Source of the DNA: Mya arenaria
Taxonomy: Eukaryota; Mollusca; Bivalvia; Myida; Myidae
DNA length: 64,000 bases
Reading direction: 5' to 3'
Assembly (NCBI RefSeq): GCF_026914265.1
Contig: NC_069129.1
Location: 75,338,049 to 75,402,048, forward strand
Below the pieces are notes generated by a model that saw only the letters and a list, made by a program, of their open reading frames with translations, ran no database searches and had not been told where the DNA came from. This document shows positions 25,150 to 37,751 of the stretch, piece by piece. Numbering within the stretch: position 1 is the stretch's first letter; each line of letters starts with the position of its first letter. The translations under genes were made by a program, and so were the position numbers.

Positions 25150-25830
25150 GCTGTTGGGATTTTGTCGTGACCTTCATGCTGTGACAAAAACAAAGATAAG
25201 AGTTTGTTACACTGCACTTGCAAGAAACATAATGTGAAGCAGATACGAAGAGTATAGCCAGTGTAGTTGCATTATATCAGGGTAATGCTAATGAAGCAAA
25301 ACAGATTTGTGAAAATGTGGTAGCTAGAGTGGTTGGCAAAACTATGAAAGAACTCACGTTTAGAAAGAAAGACACCGTCGTGCTTATGAATGACCATGCT
25401 TGGGTCAAAAGTGACGATGAAGTACTATGTGTTAAGTATAACAGTTTGCGGGTATTTCTACAATATTTATGCGAAAAGCTACAGAAACAAGCTCAGTAGC
25501 AAAATGTTTAAACATAAACCCGGTTTAATGGCACTGGGTAAACGCCAAAGACATAGAACAAGTTCAAATGGGAAAGGAAACACTGTTTTGAACCCGTTAA
25601 AAAGGGTTTGGGAAGAAGTGAGTCACAAAGTACTATATCCAATGACAACTGAAACAGCACCAGTTAAGGCTCATATTATGAAAGTCGAACAGTGCGCTTG
25701 TCAAACTGTCTGCCATAGAGTAGCAAACAGCTGCAAGAGAGTTGGATTAGATTGTGTAAGGCCTGCTTCGCATGTAAATGTTGTGGGAATGCCATCGGCG
25801 TTTTAGGTTGTGCATAGCTTTTGCTACAAT
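25150..25830 (+). pseudogene. Relic of a cysteine-rich repeat-encoded protein, split by an R1 insertion
   Basis: Seen: IASVVALYQGNANEAKQIC (about 25250-25305), then KYNSLRVFLQ ending at 25463. After a 94-bp insertion the same frame resumes as VQMGKGNTVLNPLKR, HKVLYPMTTETAP, and a Cys-rich end (CACQT.C, CKRVGLDCV). A frameshift then allows ACFACKCCGN. Known to me only as a pattern: invertebrate genomes carry many copies of an uncharacterised ORF with a SLRVYLQV segment followed by a C-rich tail. I do not know its formal name or function. Upstream coding (25150-25250) is broken by stops. It is best read as a decayed transposon-borne ORF. Confidence 0.5.
25464..25557 (-). repeat. R1 copy inserted in the Cys-rich ORF, 4-bp duplication
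   Basis: The 94-bp insertion is bounded by ACAA on both sides (25460-25463 and 25558-25561). Removing it rejoins an open frame in register (FLQ-VQMGKGN). It is a 5'-truncated minus-strand R1 copy ending at the family 3' terminus (TATTTATGCGAAAAG). Confidence 0.8.
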
Positions 25831-27180
25831 AAGCCACTTACATTGCTACTCTAATCATTTAAAAACAAAGATCAATGTATGTAAAAATTAACCAATTATG
25901 TTACAAAATATCTACAAATTCACTTTTAGAATAAAACATAAAATACAAAAAGTTACATATTTGAGGCTGGTATTCATTGTTTGTGATCAAATTACAGAAA
26001 TCAACATTTTCGTTTTTGCTATCATTACTTTTTAACTCATTACAACATGTCCTGTTTGACCTGATAGCATACAGTTTTCCAATGTTATTTTCCACGAAAT
26101 GCAGCTCATGTCAGTTCTGATAAAAAGTCATTTTTGTGATATAATTGTTCAGTCGTTGATCCAGGTCGATAATAGGCAAATGACAGAACTTCGCAAATAT
26201 ATATTTGGTTAATATTTCACATTATATTCAGCCATATGAGGTGTTTCTATAGTTTAAAGTAAATTATTTTTCAATACTTGGCATTTGAACATGTAATTGA
26301 TAGATTTAAAATAGTCAATGTTTTGTTATGTTTCACCCTAAAAATCGCACTGCTTACAACACGATGATTTCATACTTTAGGTATGTTATACTTTGATATA
26401 ATAATATAAGAATCAGTAATTCTGGTAATTTTGTTGAACATTTGACCAAATTATTGACAAATCCAGAAATTGTCATTTTATGTAATGTTTTAAACTTCAC
26501 AAAATACGATGTTTCTATACTTAAGATTTGCTATAATGTAATATAATACCATTTAAATAAGTAAACGCAATAGTTCTCGAAAGATGAAATGAACGAAGTT
26601 TGTAATAGGTTGATGTGGTCAAGTTTGATTAGATAAAATAGTTATTTGTTATGTATAAATGCAATAAAGCTTTCTTCATAAGGTCATAAAATGGATAACA
26701 TTTGGTACTGTTTTCCTTTACCTGAACCAACGGTGTAGAATGTCATCAATACAACAAAAAATTACTTATCGCAATGCGTTTTCATAACTGTCTGTTTCGT
26801 AGCTGATAAATAGTAATGTTCCGTGTGCTCGAATATAACCATTTTTTTGAAGAGTGGTGTCCCATTGACAAATACACACCTTTTTGTAAACAAATCTGTT
26901 TTTGTGATTTAATAATGAAAAATAGAATGGAATACTTGTCTTCTTGAAAACAAAAAGGACACTTAGTTACAAGGTAATAATACAAACAAAATATTGCTTT
27001 GAAAACAGTAAAATAATGACTTTGTAAAGCATTTCGTTAGACCATTAGATCGAAGTCACTGATGCAAATCGATGTTGTAAAACAGCTTACGTAACAATTG
27101 GTTATCGATAAAGTTAGTTCAGTCTAGCAATATAATACTATAAGTATAAGAGAGGGTGAAAGCAGCGTGAGTGAATTCGA
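25831..27180. other. AT-rich region, nothing supported
   Basis: Only short open frames with AT-driven composition occur here. No motif, array or strong inverted repeat was noticed. Confidence 0.5.
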
Positions 27181-27607
27181 TAATAACACAAATAGTATCA
27201 AAAATTGTCGACAACACGATAGACGAAGCCTCAGAAATGAAGTAAAAAACAGAAGAAAAGTCCACAGAAACACAAGAAAAAGAAACTGTTTCAGAAAACG
27301 ACGATTATGAAAATTTTACGGATTCACAACCGTTCTCTCTATAAATAAAAGTCAAGAAGAGCTGAAACATATGAATGAAAAATTGAATGAAGTTGTATGA
27401 AAAAAACAGACGTTAAAAGAGATTATTAAAGAGATAGTGAGTGAGGTGAAATCGGAACTCATCAATGCGTTTGACGACAAGACCGATAGATTAGAGTCCA
27501 GATTATTTGATATCGAAAATGAAAAAGACAATTCTTCGAAAACAACTTCAATCCGACAAGAAAAATCAAATAGTAGTTGGCTTATTGCTGGAATAAGAGT
27601 GAGGTTG

Positions 27608-27974
27608 TGCACACGAACTGGTTTATACCACCAGTAAATTAACATTTTACTGACCGTCCAAGGCGGTACCCAATCTCATTAAAATCATATCGTGACGTTC
27701 ACTTCATTTCGTAACGTCGTGAAGCGTGTATTGGGGATCTGATTTTAATAAGATTGGGCGGTACCTAACAATCCTTGATAAACATACCTTGTTTTATATA
27801 TATAGTATGTATGCACTGTGCTGTTTGTGGAATTTTGTGCTGTTCTTCCATGTTTCTTGTTTGTGATTTTTTTTTTATGTGCTATGTCTTTGGCGTCTAC
27901 CTAGTGCCATTACACCGGGTTTATGTTTAAACTGTTTGCTACTGAGCTTGTTTCTGTAGTTTTTCGCATACGTA
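27608..27974 (+). repeat. R1 copy, near full length, with nested MITE
   Basis: It begins GTTGTGCACACGAACTGG, runs through TTTACTGACCGTCCAAGGCG and TGTGCTGTTCTTCCATGTTT, and ends CTGAGCTTGTTTCTGTAG plus TTTTTCGCAT. The order matches the 49.63-kb copy. An 86-bp MITE interrupts it at the GGCGGTACC site. It lies inside an ORF1 relic and so inserted after that element. Confidence 0.8.
27671..27756. mobile_element. 86-bp MITE with 9-bp target duplication
   Basis: The insertion is flanked by GGCGGTACC (27662-27670 and 27757-27765); the uninterrupted R1 copy at 49.7 kb has a single GGCGGTATC. The terminal inverted repeats are about 21 bp with two mismatches: CAATCTCATTAAAATCATAT and CAATCTTATTAAAATCAGAT. 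A 7-bp duplication with slightly longer ends is also possible. A 7-9-bp duplication suggests a hAT- or MULE-type transposase acting in trans. Confidence 0.8.
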
Positions 27975-28630
27975 TTAAGAACATACGGTGTTTACACTAG
28001 AAGGTAGGATAAACGAACTTGAACAATACTCTAGAAGAAACAATGTTGTCATTACGGGCATTTAAGAACGCAATGAACCTGAAACTCCAGAAACAACAAC
28101 AAAATTTATAGTAAAAAATTAAAATGAGAAACTTGAAGGTTTTAATTTACATGAAAACGATATTGATACGTGCCACCGACTTGGTAGACCTGGACCAAAA
28201 CCAAGGCCTATTATTGTGAAGTACGTCTCAAAAATAAAACGCAATGCCCTCATCAAGCCAGAAAAAAATTCAAAGGGACCCTTAATTTTATAAACGCGGA
28301 CCTCACACGCCTGAATAGACACGTCTTGGGTACTATTAGGAAAACCCTACAAAACCCTGAACGTGCGACAGAAAGAGCTTGGGCATGGGAACGGAAACTC
28401 TTTCATAAAAGACAAGACGGGAATATTCGCCAGATACAACACCGCGATTACAATAGTTGGATGGGTATCAAGTAGACTACACGCGTGAGGAAAAGTATTG
28501 GGAGACATTATCTGTGATGCTCAGTGTACTCATACAGCAACTGGAGGCTATTGATTGACTATCAACAGCAGTATGCTTATAAATGCATGTGATTTAAACC
28601 GCTTGATATATTGAATACCTTTTGATGTTT

Positions 28631-29226
28631 TAATATAATGTTATTAATTAGGTGATTTCATATTGGCCTAGATATTTGTCTGTGGTTAGCTGACCGAGGA
28701 AAAATAACTGGGCCAATATGAAATCACCTAATTGATAAGTATTTTATTAATTAACTATTACTATTCTGGTTAAAAACATTCTCATAACTTACCGTTAGTC
28801 CACATTGAAGCCGTATTTATCCCTTATTCATTCATGTTGTCTGCACATACTTATGAATAAAGCACTGTACATTGTAAGGAAGCATGTCTTTTTGTCTTAA
28901 TTTCTTAAATCGTTTGCCAAAAAGTCAAATGTTTCACCTTCGTCGTCCAATTTGTCGGTGTACAAACTCATGATACTATCAAAACAGTAGGAAAACGTAA
29001 AAAAATGGCTACCTTTAAAAATATTGTCCAGCATATTTCTCATATAAAGCGAGTTTCGACAGCCAATGAAAATGGCCCATTTTTCAAATCCTATATTAGG
29101 CGAGTTTTGTAGGCAATCAAATCGGAGAAAACTCATATTAGCCGAGTTTTGTTGATATTGGCCGAGTTTGGTCGATATTGAGCGATTTCTGGCATATATT
29201 GCATTCAATTGCCCGGTATTGGTACC
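28631..29226 (+). repeat. Hairpin-bearing repeat E, copy 1
   Basis: This copy matches 56681-57474 over most of its length. It opens with an inverted repeat at 28651-28728 (GGTGATTTCATATTGGCC and its complement). It contains the AATAAAGCACTGTACATTGT block and a set of ATATTAGGCGAGTTT-type motifs at 29030-29190, and ends GGTATTGGTACC. On the minus strand there are two CCAAT-like boxes or variants, a short ATG frame and a GTAAGT donor-like site, which could reflect a captured promoter. The family's mode of spread is unknown. Confidence 0.75.
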
Positions 29227-29823
29227 TCGGTCAAAAAAGTGATACTAATATTTGATTAATAATATACAATACAATGAATGGGCAATAGAATTGTACGCGT
29301 ATACAACTTAAACAGCGTATTCAGAAATGCATGTAAACGTGTAAATTAATACAAGAATAGAAAATAAAAAAAATAACTTAACATTTTATTATAAATTGTT
29401 CGATACTTTTGTTTCTACCCATTATTGCTTAACAAATATGCATTGTGCAATGTGACTACCACAGCTTTAACTTTCCGTTTTTGAAAGGTTATGCTTAACT
29501 AAAATGAATATAGAATACGCTTATTTACTGACTGCAATTGACTTTTTAAATATAACACATTACAAATGCATGTGCAGGACCTATACATGTGTACGACCTA
29601 AGTTATATGGACACTACTCTAACACTTAACAGATAGACATATTTGAAAACTTTGGTTATATTATTTCCATCATATTGTCAAGAAACCCTTTTTCTGTGTA
29701 CTTTATCAATCTACGTTTAGTAAAGTTTGTTATGTACATAATATTTGTATATCTATGTTTTATATTATACACTACAAATAGAAACGGTAAGTTATAACAA
29801 TATACAAAGAACACAGAGAAATT
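29227..29823. other. AT-rich gap, nothing supported
   Basis: No gene or strong repeat was seen between repeat E copy 1 and the first dispersed duplication. Confidence 0.5.
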
Positions 29824-31250
29824 GTACAAACTGCAGTCAAAACCAAATAGAATCGGAATACCATTTTCTTTTAGTATTCCAAAAATTCCGGGATATACGT
29901 AAACAATTTCTTAAATAATACTATTGCCAATGGCCTAATATACACAAGTTTGCAAAATTAATATGCGAAGAAACCATTAACACAACCATGAATATGGCAA
30001 AATATATATACCATGCAAATAACCATAGAACACACATGACATTATTCAATTTCACTAGAAGGACAGTTTACATATGAATTATATTATAAGAATTATTGCA
30101 ACGTACAATAAATTGCAGCAACTAATTCACTAAATGAAATGTCATTCGAAATTTTATAATACTTTTCATTCATAGCAAGTTGGCCAGTTGTAGTAATAAA
30201 CACGAACATACATAAACACGAATTGGCTTATGATATTCACGATTGGATAAATACTACTCCTTTAACATCTGTAAAACAAACATTCGGACTTTGGTGAATA
30301 TCTTGTTTAAATTTTTGTTCGAGCAAATTGCTAATGACAAAATGATTTTATATAAGCATTCAAGATTTATCTTTAATTGCAAAATAGTTCACTACTACTG
30401 ATTAACAGTCATTTATCGTTTTGTTCACATTTTATTATTATGCTTTTCGCTAAATGTTACCTGTTTGCTCGTCAACTATTTGTATGCTTTGGGCATAATT
30501 GCCTGAATGCATTCAAAGTTGTTGTTGTTGTTGTTGTTGTTGTTGCTGTTGTATATAAATAGTTCAATGCTTTGCCTATTAACATCTTTAATAATTATGT
30601 GAAATAATAATTTGTGAATTATGTGTCTTAATTAACATATATGATTATTTCAATCAGCCTTTAAGTGTACTAAGTATTTTCATCAAACTGCTTGATCATA
30701 CTTTGTCTTTATGAATCGTTCAAACACGTCAAGTTGAAAGATTAATATATGAATTGCACTTTATATTTTTCGTTTTGAAATACGGTATTACCATGCTGTT
30801 ATATTATACATGTTGTAAACTCAAAGTCGCCAACAAGTAAATAGCTGTATACGTCTGAAGTGATTGCATATAAAGTTACTTTTTGGCATTTTGGGAAAAC
30901 ACTCTATTTAATTGTTTTGAATTTGTTCGATTGGAAGGAAATGGCATTCTTGTTATTGTCATAGGTTGGGAAAAGAACACACATTAAACTATCTCCTACT
31001 ACAACAGTGAACGTTATCAAACATAATATTAATATCGTACCTCGATATCACTTTTAGTATATTTAACAAATTGTTTCCGGTGTTCCTCGCTATTTCAGAG
31101 ATCGTTATGTACGTTTACTTATTGCATTTGCGAAATATTTCCTATTTCTAAAATGGACAGGAAATAAATATTTAGCATCGAAAGAGAGCCAAACTGTGTG
31201 GAGAAGGCAACATATCCTTAAGCATTGAGTTATGATCAACCCATTGCAAA
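29824..31250 (+). repeat. Dispersed duplication SD1, copy A
   Basis: About 1.4 kb matches 40160-41575 in direct orientation, collinear with small indels. Landmarks include AATCGGAATACCATTTTC, GCCAATGGCCTAATATACAC, a GTT trinucleotide run (about nine units here, six in copy B), TTGGCATTTTGGGAAA and TAAAATGGACAGGAAATAAA. No conserved open frame is shared, so it looks non-coding. Confidence 0.85.
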
Positions 31251-34200
31251 TGACTTTTCACATGGTTTTATCAATACCACATTACATTTAGCCCCAGAGT
31301 CACTCACATATGTACGTTTTATCATAATGCTAAGTACCATGATGTGAACTACGATGCCCTCTCTATATCAAAGATTGCGAATGCTAATTCAGACTGATAT
31401 TTTGCTTAATTCTAAGTGATGCACAATAATTCATAGTTGTTATACTTTTCAATCAATCCAATACCTGCACTCTGAGAAATGAATTCCATTCAATTACAAT
31501 ATATAGATATTTCTGCTTGACTAAAAAATTGCTGACGTCCGGACTGATGCAACAAGGATTCTATGCAAATTTGCGGTGTTAATCTTCAAAGTGAGTGATT
31601 TGTTTAGGACAAACGTGACATACCTTTTTCAATGTTAAAATAAAATAGGTTAGAGTTTTGAGAAATGAATGGTTGTCTTATGCGGGAAACATTAGACATA
31701 ACATTTCTTAAAAACTAAAGTGTTGCCTTTTTGCCTCTTTTCATATAATATGCAGGCATGGGTTTACTCGAAGGTATTTTTATATTATCAGTATAAAAAT
31801 CATTACTCGGATGTAATTCCACTGAATGTACTATACGTTTTCTAAGTTGTTTTGAGGTTCAAGGCCTATTCATTTGTACATTTCTTTACAAAGTGGTCGT
31901 TACGAAACGTTTCATGATACTTTTTTCCGTATGCCGGACACTTCATCAACTCGTGATTTGTCCCAATTGATTGTATTTCATTATCGCCTTTTGATCACTT
32001 TCTGTTGACACACTTCAAATACATGTCACACGAAGTAACTTTCATTGTATTTACATTATTGTCAGATTATTCCGATATTCTTCATATACCAATAACCCTC
32101 TCTCAAATGTGATATTTTCCTTAACAAGTGCATGGTCACCTTTGACGCCGCAGACGATCCGATCCCTTATTGCTGAAGCTCTAACTTAACCAAATCCACT
32201 TGAACTGGCTAAAATCCGATTAATTAGTTCGATTAAGAAAACACAACGGTCTTAAAAATCATCACAAGCAGGTCGAAAATGTAACATTATTTGATAGTTT
32301 TCGTATTTAGTGAATATCAAAAGTTAATACTAGTTAATTTGGCAAATACAGCTTGTAAAACCACAACAATCGGTGACAAAACAACCAGGGCTTTTAATGC
32401 AGCACGAACAATGTGGAAAAAGCCCAAACCGAATACTATTGTCACCAGAATCATCTAAAGAATATTAAAGTATGAAGTAAAAAATAAATATTCGTATGAT
32501 TTTTAAGTTAAAGTAAACTTCAAGAAGTGAACGAGGAGACATTTGTTATTGTTATTACAGAGCTTAAGTTACAAGGAATTTGATACTGTAGGCGAAATAT
32601 TGTATACCATGTGACATATGGTTTTCTATCATTTTGTTATATAGGAACCAGCGAGACGAGAAATGTTTTGCATATCGAATTTATTCAGCATTACGCTACA
32701 TAAATACGTTTGCTTATCAATAATATTACTTTTCAGATATTTTTAAGCTTTTATGATATAGAAGATCTTTGTTGAATATGGTGTAAGATCGTATTTTGGG
32801 GGCTTGATAAATTATACTTTAATGCATTGGATTGTCTTTATTATTGTTTTATATTTCAACGTATCTTCAGGCACAAATTGAGCATATTCCATGTGTAAGT
32901 CAAGTATCCTTAGATATGTCATTATGCTTTTTTAATTATTAATGAGATGTTAACCTTTGTGCAATATGTAAGAAAATTGTTAATATAATTACTACGTTTT
33001 AACTTTGGAGGCAAGAATGTTGTTTGATCTATAGATATAGAAGCCTTTGTCCAATCATCACCGTATTAAGTCAATAGTTTTATTGGCAGAATATCTCAGT
33101 CAGGTTTGATAACCATCAACGTCTTCATAGTCACTACAGTAGTCGAATTGGCAAAACAACTGTATTTACAGTTCCCGTCTCTAAACTTGGCCGACATACA
33201 GCTTGGTGTCCTAGCATTTTGCGACAGTTGTTGCTCTTGTTTATTTTATTTTTAAAGTAATCTATGAAAGATCTCGTTTGCTTTTTGAATTGACTCACGT
33301 GCCATCACATCTAAAAGTGACCTTAAACACCATCATGTAACCACAACGTCTAGTCACATCTAGATAACGGCTGCCATAAACAGCATGATATAAAAGCCGA
33401 TCAGGATGCGATATCCCATCTCTTATCGAATAGACTCCTTGAGTGTAAAGCATATATACACGGAAAACAAGTGTCCGATGGAATTGTTCAGCAATAAAAA
33501 CTTGACGCCAGTCAATAAAGTATTTTTTTCAGCGTCGTTCGGTATGACGCAGTCGGTATAACGGCGTCGGGGATTTTAAATTCGGTACATTCCGCAACCA
33601 AGTTTGGGTCCAAGTCATATTTTAGCTGGGTGAACGGCCGTATACTGATATGTAGTTTTCATATCATCTAATTAAATATATCAGCTGCTTTGCTCTGTAA
33701 TACACACACCATTTTACATTGCGACCAAACTAATATTAACTATAAGCTTACAGTCCATAAATATAGTGTATGAAAGTCTTAATTTATTGAATCATGGACA
33801 TTCTCAGAGAAAATGGTATCCATTTTCAAGTGTATTACAAATGTTTGCATTCTCGTTCATTTCTTGTTATTGATTGGGGCGTCAGCCATCTGCCCTTTAC
33901 TATCTCTAATCTTTGTGAAGCTACTCTTAGTCGTGTTAATGCTGTTCTGAAAGTATTGGTTTGTGTGATGTTTAAATAAAACTGATAATCAAAATTTGCA
34001 AATGGGATATATGTTGACGCCTTTCATGATTCTCGTAAATCTTCATTCCATTCTTGCTTGAAACAAGTTGAAGAACACATATGAAAAGAAGGATTTTTTT
34101 AAATATTAAATTATTATTTTGGGCAAATTTTTGCAACATTTACTTGTCCAAAAGTGATGAGTTTAGGTTTCATCAAGAGGAAAATAACTACCCTGATTTA

Positions 34201-34379
34201 AACAATACTTCCTCAAGTTGATATTTCCACTCCTATGTGTGCAATGAAAATATCAAATAAACATTTCAATGTTGTAACTTGTACGTAATTGTTCGTTGAT
34301 TTACTTGATAGATTGACTCATATGTTTTAAAAACACAGCTTGCAAAAAAAATAGCAAAACATCGACCCTCTTTCGATCA
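31251..34379. other. Gene-poor region
   Basis: No supported gene. One faint relative of the AACTATAT-type repeat lies at 32560-32640. A GC-richer patch at 33290-33640 has no open frame of note. Confidence 0.45.
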
Positions 34380-35476
34380 TTTCGGTATTAAGGAATGTGA
34401 TTGTAAAGTTTCCTCAGTAAATAATTTTTCTTCAGATTTAAAATCTTATGTGATGAAATGACAAAATTATTGTAGAAATATTGAAAGCTGAGACAGTCGC
34501 AGGATTGGGTGATTTTACAGATGTGTCGTTATCTGAAACGACTTAATTTATGTTTGAATATTGAACTTAGAATTGCATTTTATATCATAATAGTTTTTAT
34601 TTACAACTGCAGTCGAAATATTGATGTATCTCTACACATTTGTGTAATAAGGTAAATGGGTGAGAAAAAAACAAGATTGCAGAATGAAATATGTAGAAAA
34701 ATACAGAAAAAGCGAAACAATGTTTCAAAATTGAACATTTACCGTATCTAGGTCAATACCAAAGTTAGAACAAGTGAAATATGAAGTATAGTATGGTAAG
34801 AATGAAACTAATTTGGGCGAAAATTTCAAGTTACGCTTGCGTTACTCCTGTGTTATTTATGAGTAACTCCTTCATATCAACAGACCTGCGACATACTTAC
34901 GAATTCGTTTCAAATATAACAAATATAATAATAGCACTAATAAAGCAAATGTCTTTATTGTGTTAGTATTTTTAATAAAGGCATTTCATGAGTTTTCACA
35001 GCATGGTGTTGATATGCGTCTCTGTGAAGTTCTAACGAGATGGTTGATGTGGTTGCGTATTATGCCAGTTGTGGACATAACGCATCAGCTTTGCTTTTAT
35101 GTTTGCTGTTAATATTTCACCGGGTAAATTGCAATGTCGTTTTGAAACCGTTTGGTTGTGCTGATTGCGAATAGTGACAACCTTTAATGGTATACATATA
35201 TTATTAGCATTTGCCAAGTGAGTAGTAGACTATTCAGCGTCAGAAAATGATACTTGTGTAAATGAGATTTTACACACGATGTGTGCAAACATTACCAAAG
35301 AAAACTATATATAACGCATGAATTTATTTCAATTTTACGATCAAATCATGCTCAATCTTAAAAGGGAAGAGACCTTGTATTGCAATTAAATAGTCTAGTC
35401 AATGATATATGCACAATAAGTACGTGCGGTAGTTCAGAGCTTCCTTTAAAATGCAAACCGAAAATGTACTCAAGAA
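34380..35476 (+). repeat. Dispersed duplication SD2, copy C
   Basis: This is collinear with 54794-55940. Shared stretches include GTTTCCTCAGTAAA, GCTGAGACAGTCGCAGGAT, GAAGTATAGTATGGTAAGAA, TTACTCCTG, GTTCTAACGAGATGGTTGAT and TTTAAAATGCAAACCG. The open frames differ between copies, so it is judged non-coding. Offset between copies is about 20.4 kb. Confidence 0.85.
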
Positions 35477-36448
35477 CTGTTGTTGTTTTTTCAAATCGTC
35501 TGATAGTACAATGTCGTGTATAAAATACTTACCGTGCCAGTAGTTGTCATGTTGCCTCATGATTTTACTATATTCAGTACATAGTGTCTGCGTTCTGCCA
35601 ATTTTAAGGATTGTTTTAATGCCGTTTAATGTTTGGTCCACATGTTAGACTTTCATCCTCTATACGTAGTTGACGGTCTAGTAATATAGACGTCAATGTT
35701 ATTTCGCGTGTAAATCGGTCAATTAACTATGGAACACTTTTCTATAGGGAAATTATGTAGTGGACAATAGCCTACAAGGAGTAAACATATAATCTTAATG
35801 CGATTTACCTCAAACATTGTTCTCAAATGATACATATCAGGGAATAGAAATGACTCAACACATATAAAATATGAATAACGCATAAACATGATTCAAAATA
35901 TGCATGCACGATCGTTGTTATAACAGTTTATCTAAATACAGTGACCTTATTCTTTTACTACAAATTCAAATGTACACATAAAACAAAATCGAAATTTAAA
36001 CACTATTTCAATTGAATATTATTCAATTATCACAGCCTTCTTTACCTACTAATCACGAAACGTATATATCATTTTATCAATTTAAATATATATAAATATA
36101 TATAAATATGTTGTTTCATGCCATAAGTAACATTTTATAAAATGAACGAAGATGACACCAAGTGTAAGTATTTGAGAATATTTCGACTTTAATTCCGTCA
36201 ATATGATTCCTTTCGTGCTTTTTTTACCCAGTTACAAAAGCGCTACAAACATATTTGAGCGTAGTATCACAGTTTTGTGGAAACATAATAATGGATTTCC
36301 CATTCAAAGCAAGTGCGTCTTTACATTTAAACAACACATCTCTAAAGAACCTGTCTACAGAAATTTACAGCTTATCATACCTGCATAAGAGGCTTGCCCT
36401 TATGTTACAGTTACAATAGCCGTTTGATTTCACCTCATTATTGCAATA
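35477..36448. other. Gene-less stretch downstream of the receptor gene
   Basis: AT-rich, with a short ATATATAAAT run near 36085-36115. It would be the 3' flank of the minus-strand receptor gene. No clear polyadenylation site was chosen. Confidence 0.45.
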
Positions 36449-37751
36449 TTATGATCGAATAAGAACCTTTCCAATATATTCAGAGCAAATAAAAGTGAAA
36501 ATTACTGTCTGTAACAACAAACTTGGCAATATGTCCAAGAAGTAACCCGAAGTTGCTTGCGCATACAGAATGTATCCTGGCCGTACTATGAGTAAGACAA
36601 TAGTAATGTATAAAAGAACGGCAACCATGTCGATTAAAACACATTCAGTCACTATGTTGGACAAATAAACACCTCAGTAAGGCTTTTACTTTTGAATTTT
36701 CGACTAGTTGCATGTCTCTGTATTTCTGATTGTAAAAATGGCGTAGATTGCATTGTGTCTCTTTCAAGCAGTGTGATGTCGAGCAGAGAGTATCCGGCTA
36801 CGATGTAAGATTTGATAGATCTTGTAAATATTTTTATTTCAAGATGAATAATAAAATCATAATTCAAATAAATTTATACATAAGTTAGCATACCCGTTTG
36901 TTTTGTCCTGTTCCTGCAAAGAGCAACCAGCACGGTGAACATGACGGGTAGGTATATCACTAAATATTCCACCAGAATAGCCCATCTTTCCTCGTAAACG
37001 TTTTTCTGACACACGAACAAGAATACGGTAAAGTGCTGACTTCCATATGTCCCAAGCGTCTCAAGCGAATGTTGTGTAACTGGAAGTGGGCTATTTTGCG
37101 GCACAATCTTGATTACGGAAAAACTTCCTGTGATGATGCAACCAAGTGTGCCTGCGTATGCTAGACACGAAGACATCGACCGTTTAAAGTTCTGAGCAAA
37201 AACATAATGCACGATTAACACGAGCACAACCCCGTTGGCAAACGCCTCCGTCATCGAGTAATCCAAGCACGAGTCGACGCTCGGAGGTCCCTGTTGTACG
37301 CGTCTTTTCATGTAATTTTCAGCAATTGTCAACATGCGCACGCTTGCGATCAGATGGAAAAATCCAGAGAGCACCACTGCGACCAGCGTCGTGGTATTTC
37401 GGCAGTACTTCCGCATTAAGACTAGATGACCGACACAGATGGCGCCGGCCATGAGGGCCGTGAATATCAAGCCGCTCTGAAAGAGCTGAAAGATGAACAT
37501 CACATGACTAAGGTCGTCAGTCTGCTGAGATGCATGAAGGGTGGTGCCCTGACCCATGTATACTGTCTGTAATGAAATAACCAACGAACTTTATAGGTAT
37601 ACAACGTATGGTCCAGTTTCAAGTCAAATGATAACCAAGCGCCAATGAAACTGTAAACACACATTAATATTCGAAACAGTTCGCATGTATCAGTTATTAA
37701 GGTTTGTGTGTTAAACTTACCATCCGTTCGTGAGTGTTTATATCCGTTCAT
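36449..37751 (-). CDS. Seven-transmembrane (class A-like) G-protein-coupled receptor, three exons
   Basis: Model: complement of 37721-37751, 36894-37562 and 36449-36651. Donors are GTAAGT and GTATGC; acceptors are a tandem ACAGACAG and CAACATAG. Both junctions are phase 1, and the exons sum to 903 nt, giving 300 residues. Hydrophobic segments fall at about 34-60, 68-90, 113-135, 143-163, 203-226, 236-257 and 270-290. Cys109 before TM3 and Cys195 in the second extracellular loop fit the usual disulfide. The DRY box is absent (HYVFAQN in its place), and NPxxY is replaced by a sequence near TVIFTFICSEYIGKVL, loosely like the TM7 end of olfactory-type receptors. Role (inferred): membrane sensor of an unknown ligand, possibly chemosensory. 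The 31-nt first exon is the least certain part. Confidence 0.7.

Larger units (their letters stand above)
27180..28475 (+). pseudogene. L1/Tx1-type ORF1 protein relic
   Basis: The left half (27240-27600) is charged and coiled-coil-like (LKHMNEKLNE, IKEIVSEVKSEL, RLESRLFDIENEK). The right half (about 27990-28470) shows the RRM-type ORF1 core: RINELEQYSRRNNVVITGI, NEKLEGFNLHENDIDTCHRL, GRPGPKPRPIIVKYVS, then after a frameshift FINADLTRLNRHVLGTIRK and ERAWAWERKLFHKR. Stops occur within the core and at the linker. Known: these proteins bind and chaperone LINE RNA. No partner ORF2 follows within the window. An R1 repeat (27608-27974) separates the halves. Confidence 0.7.
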
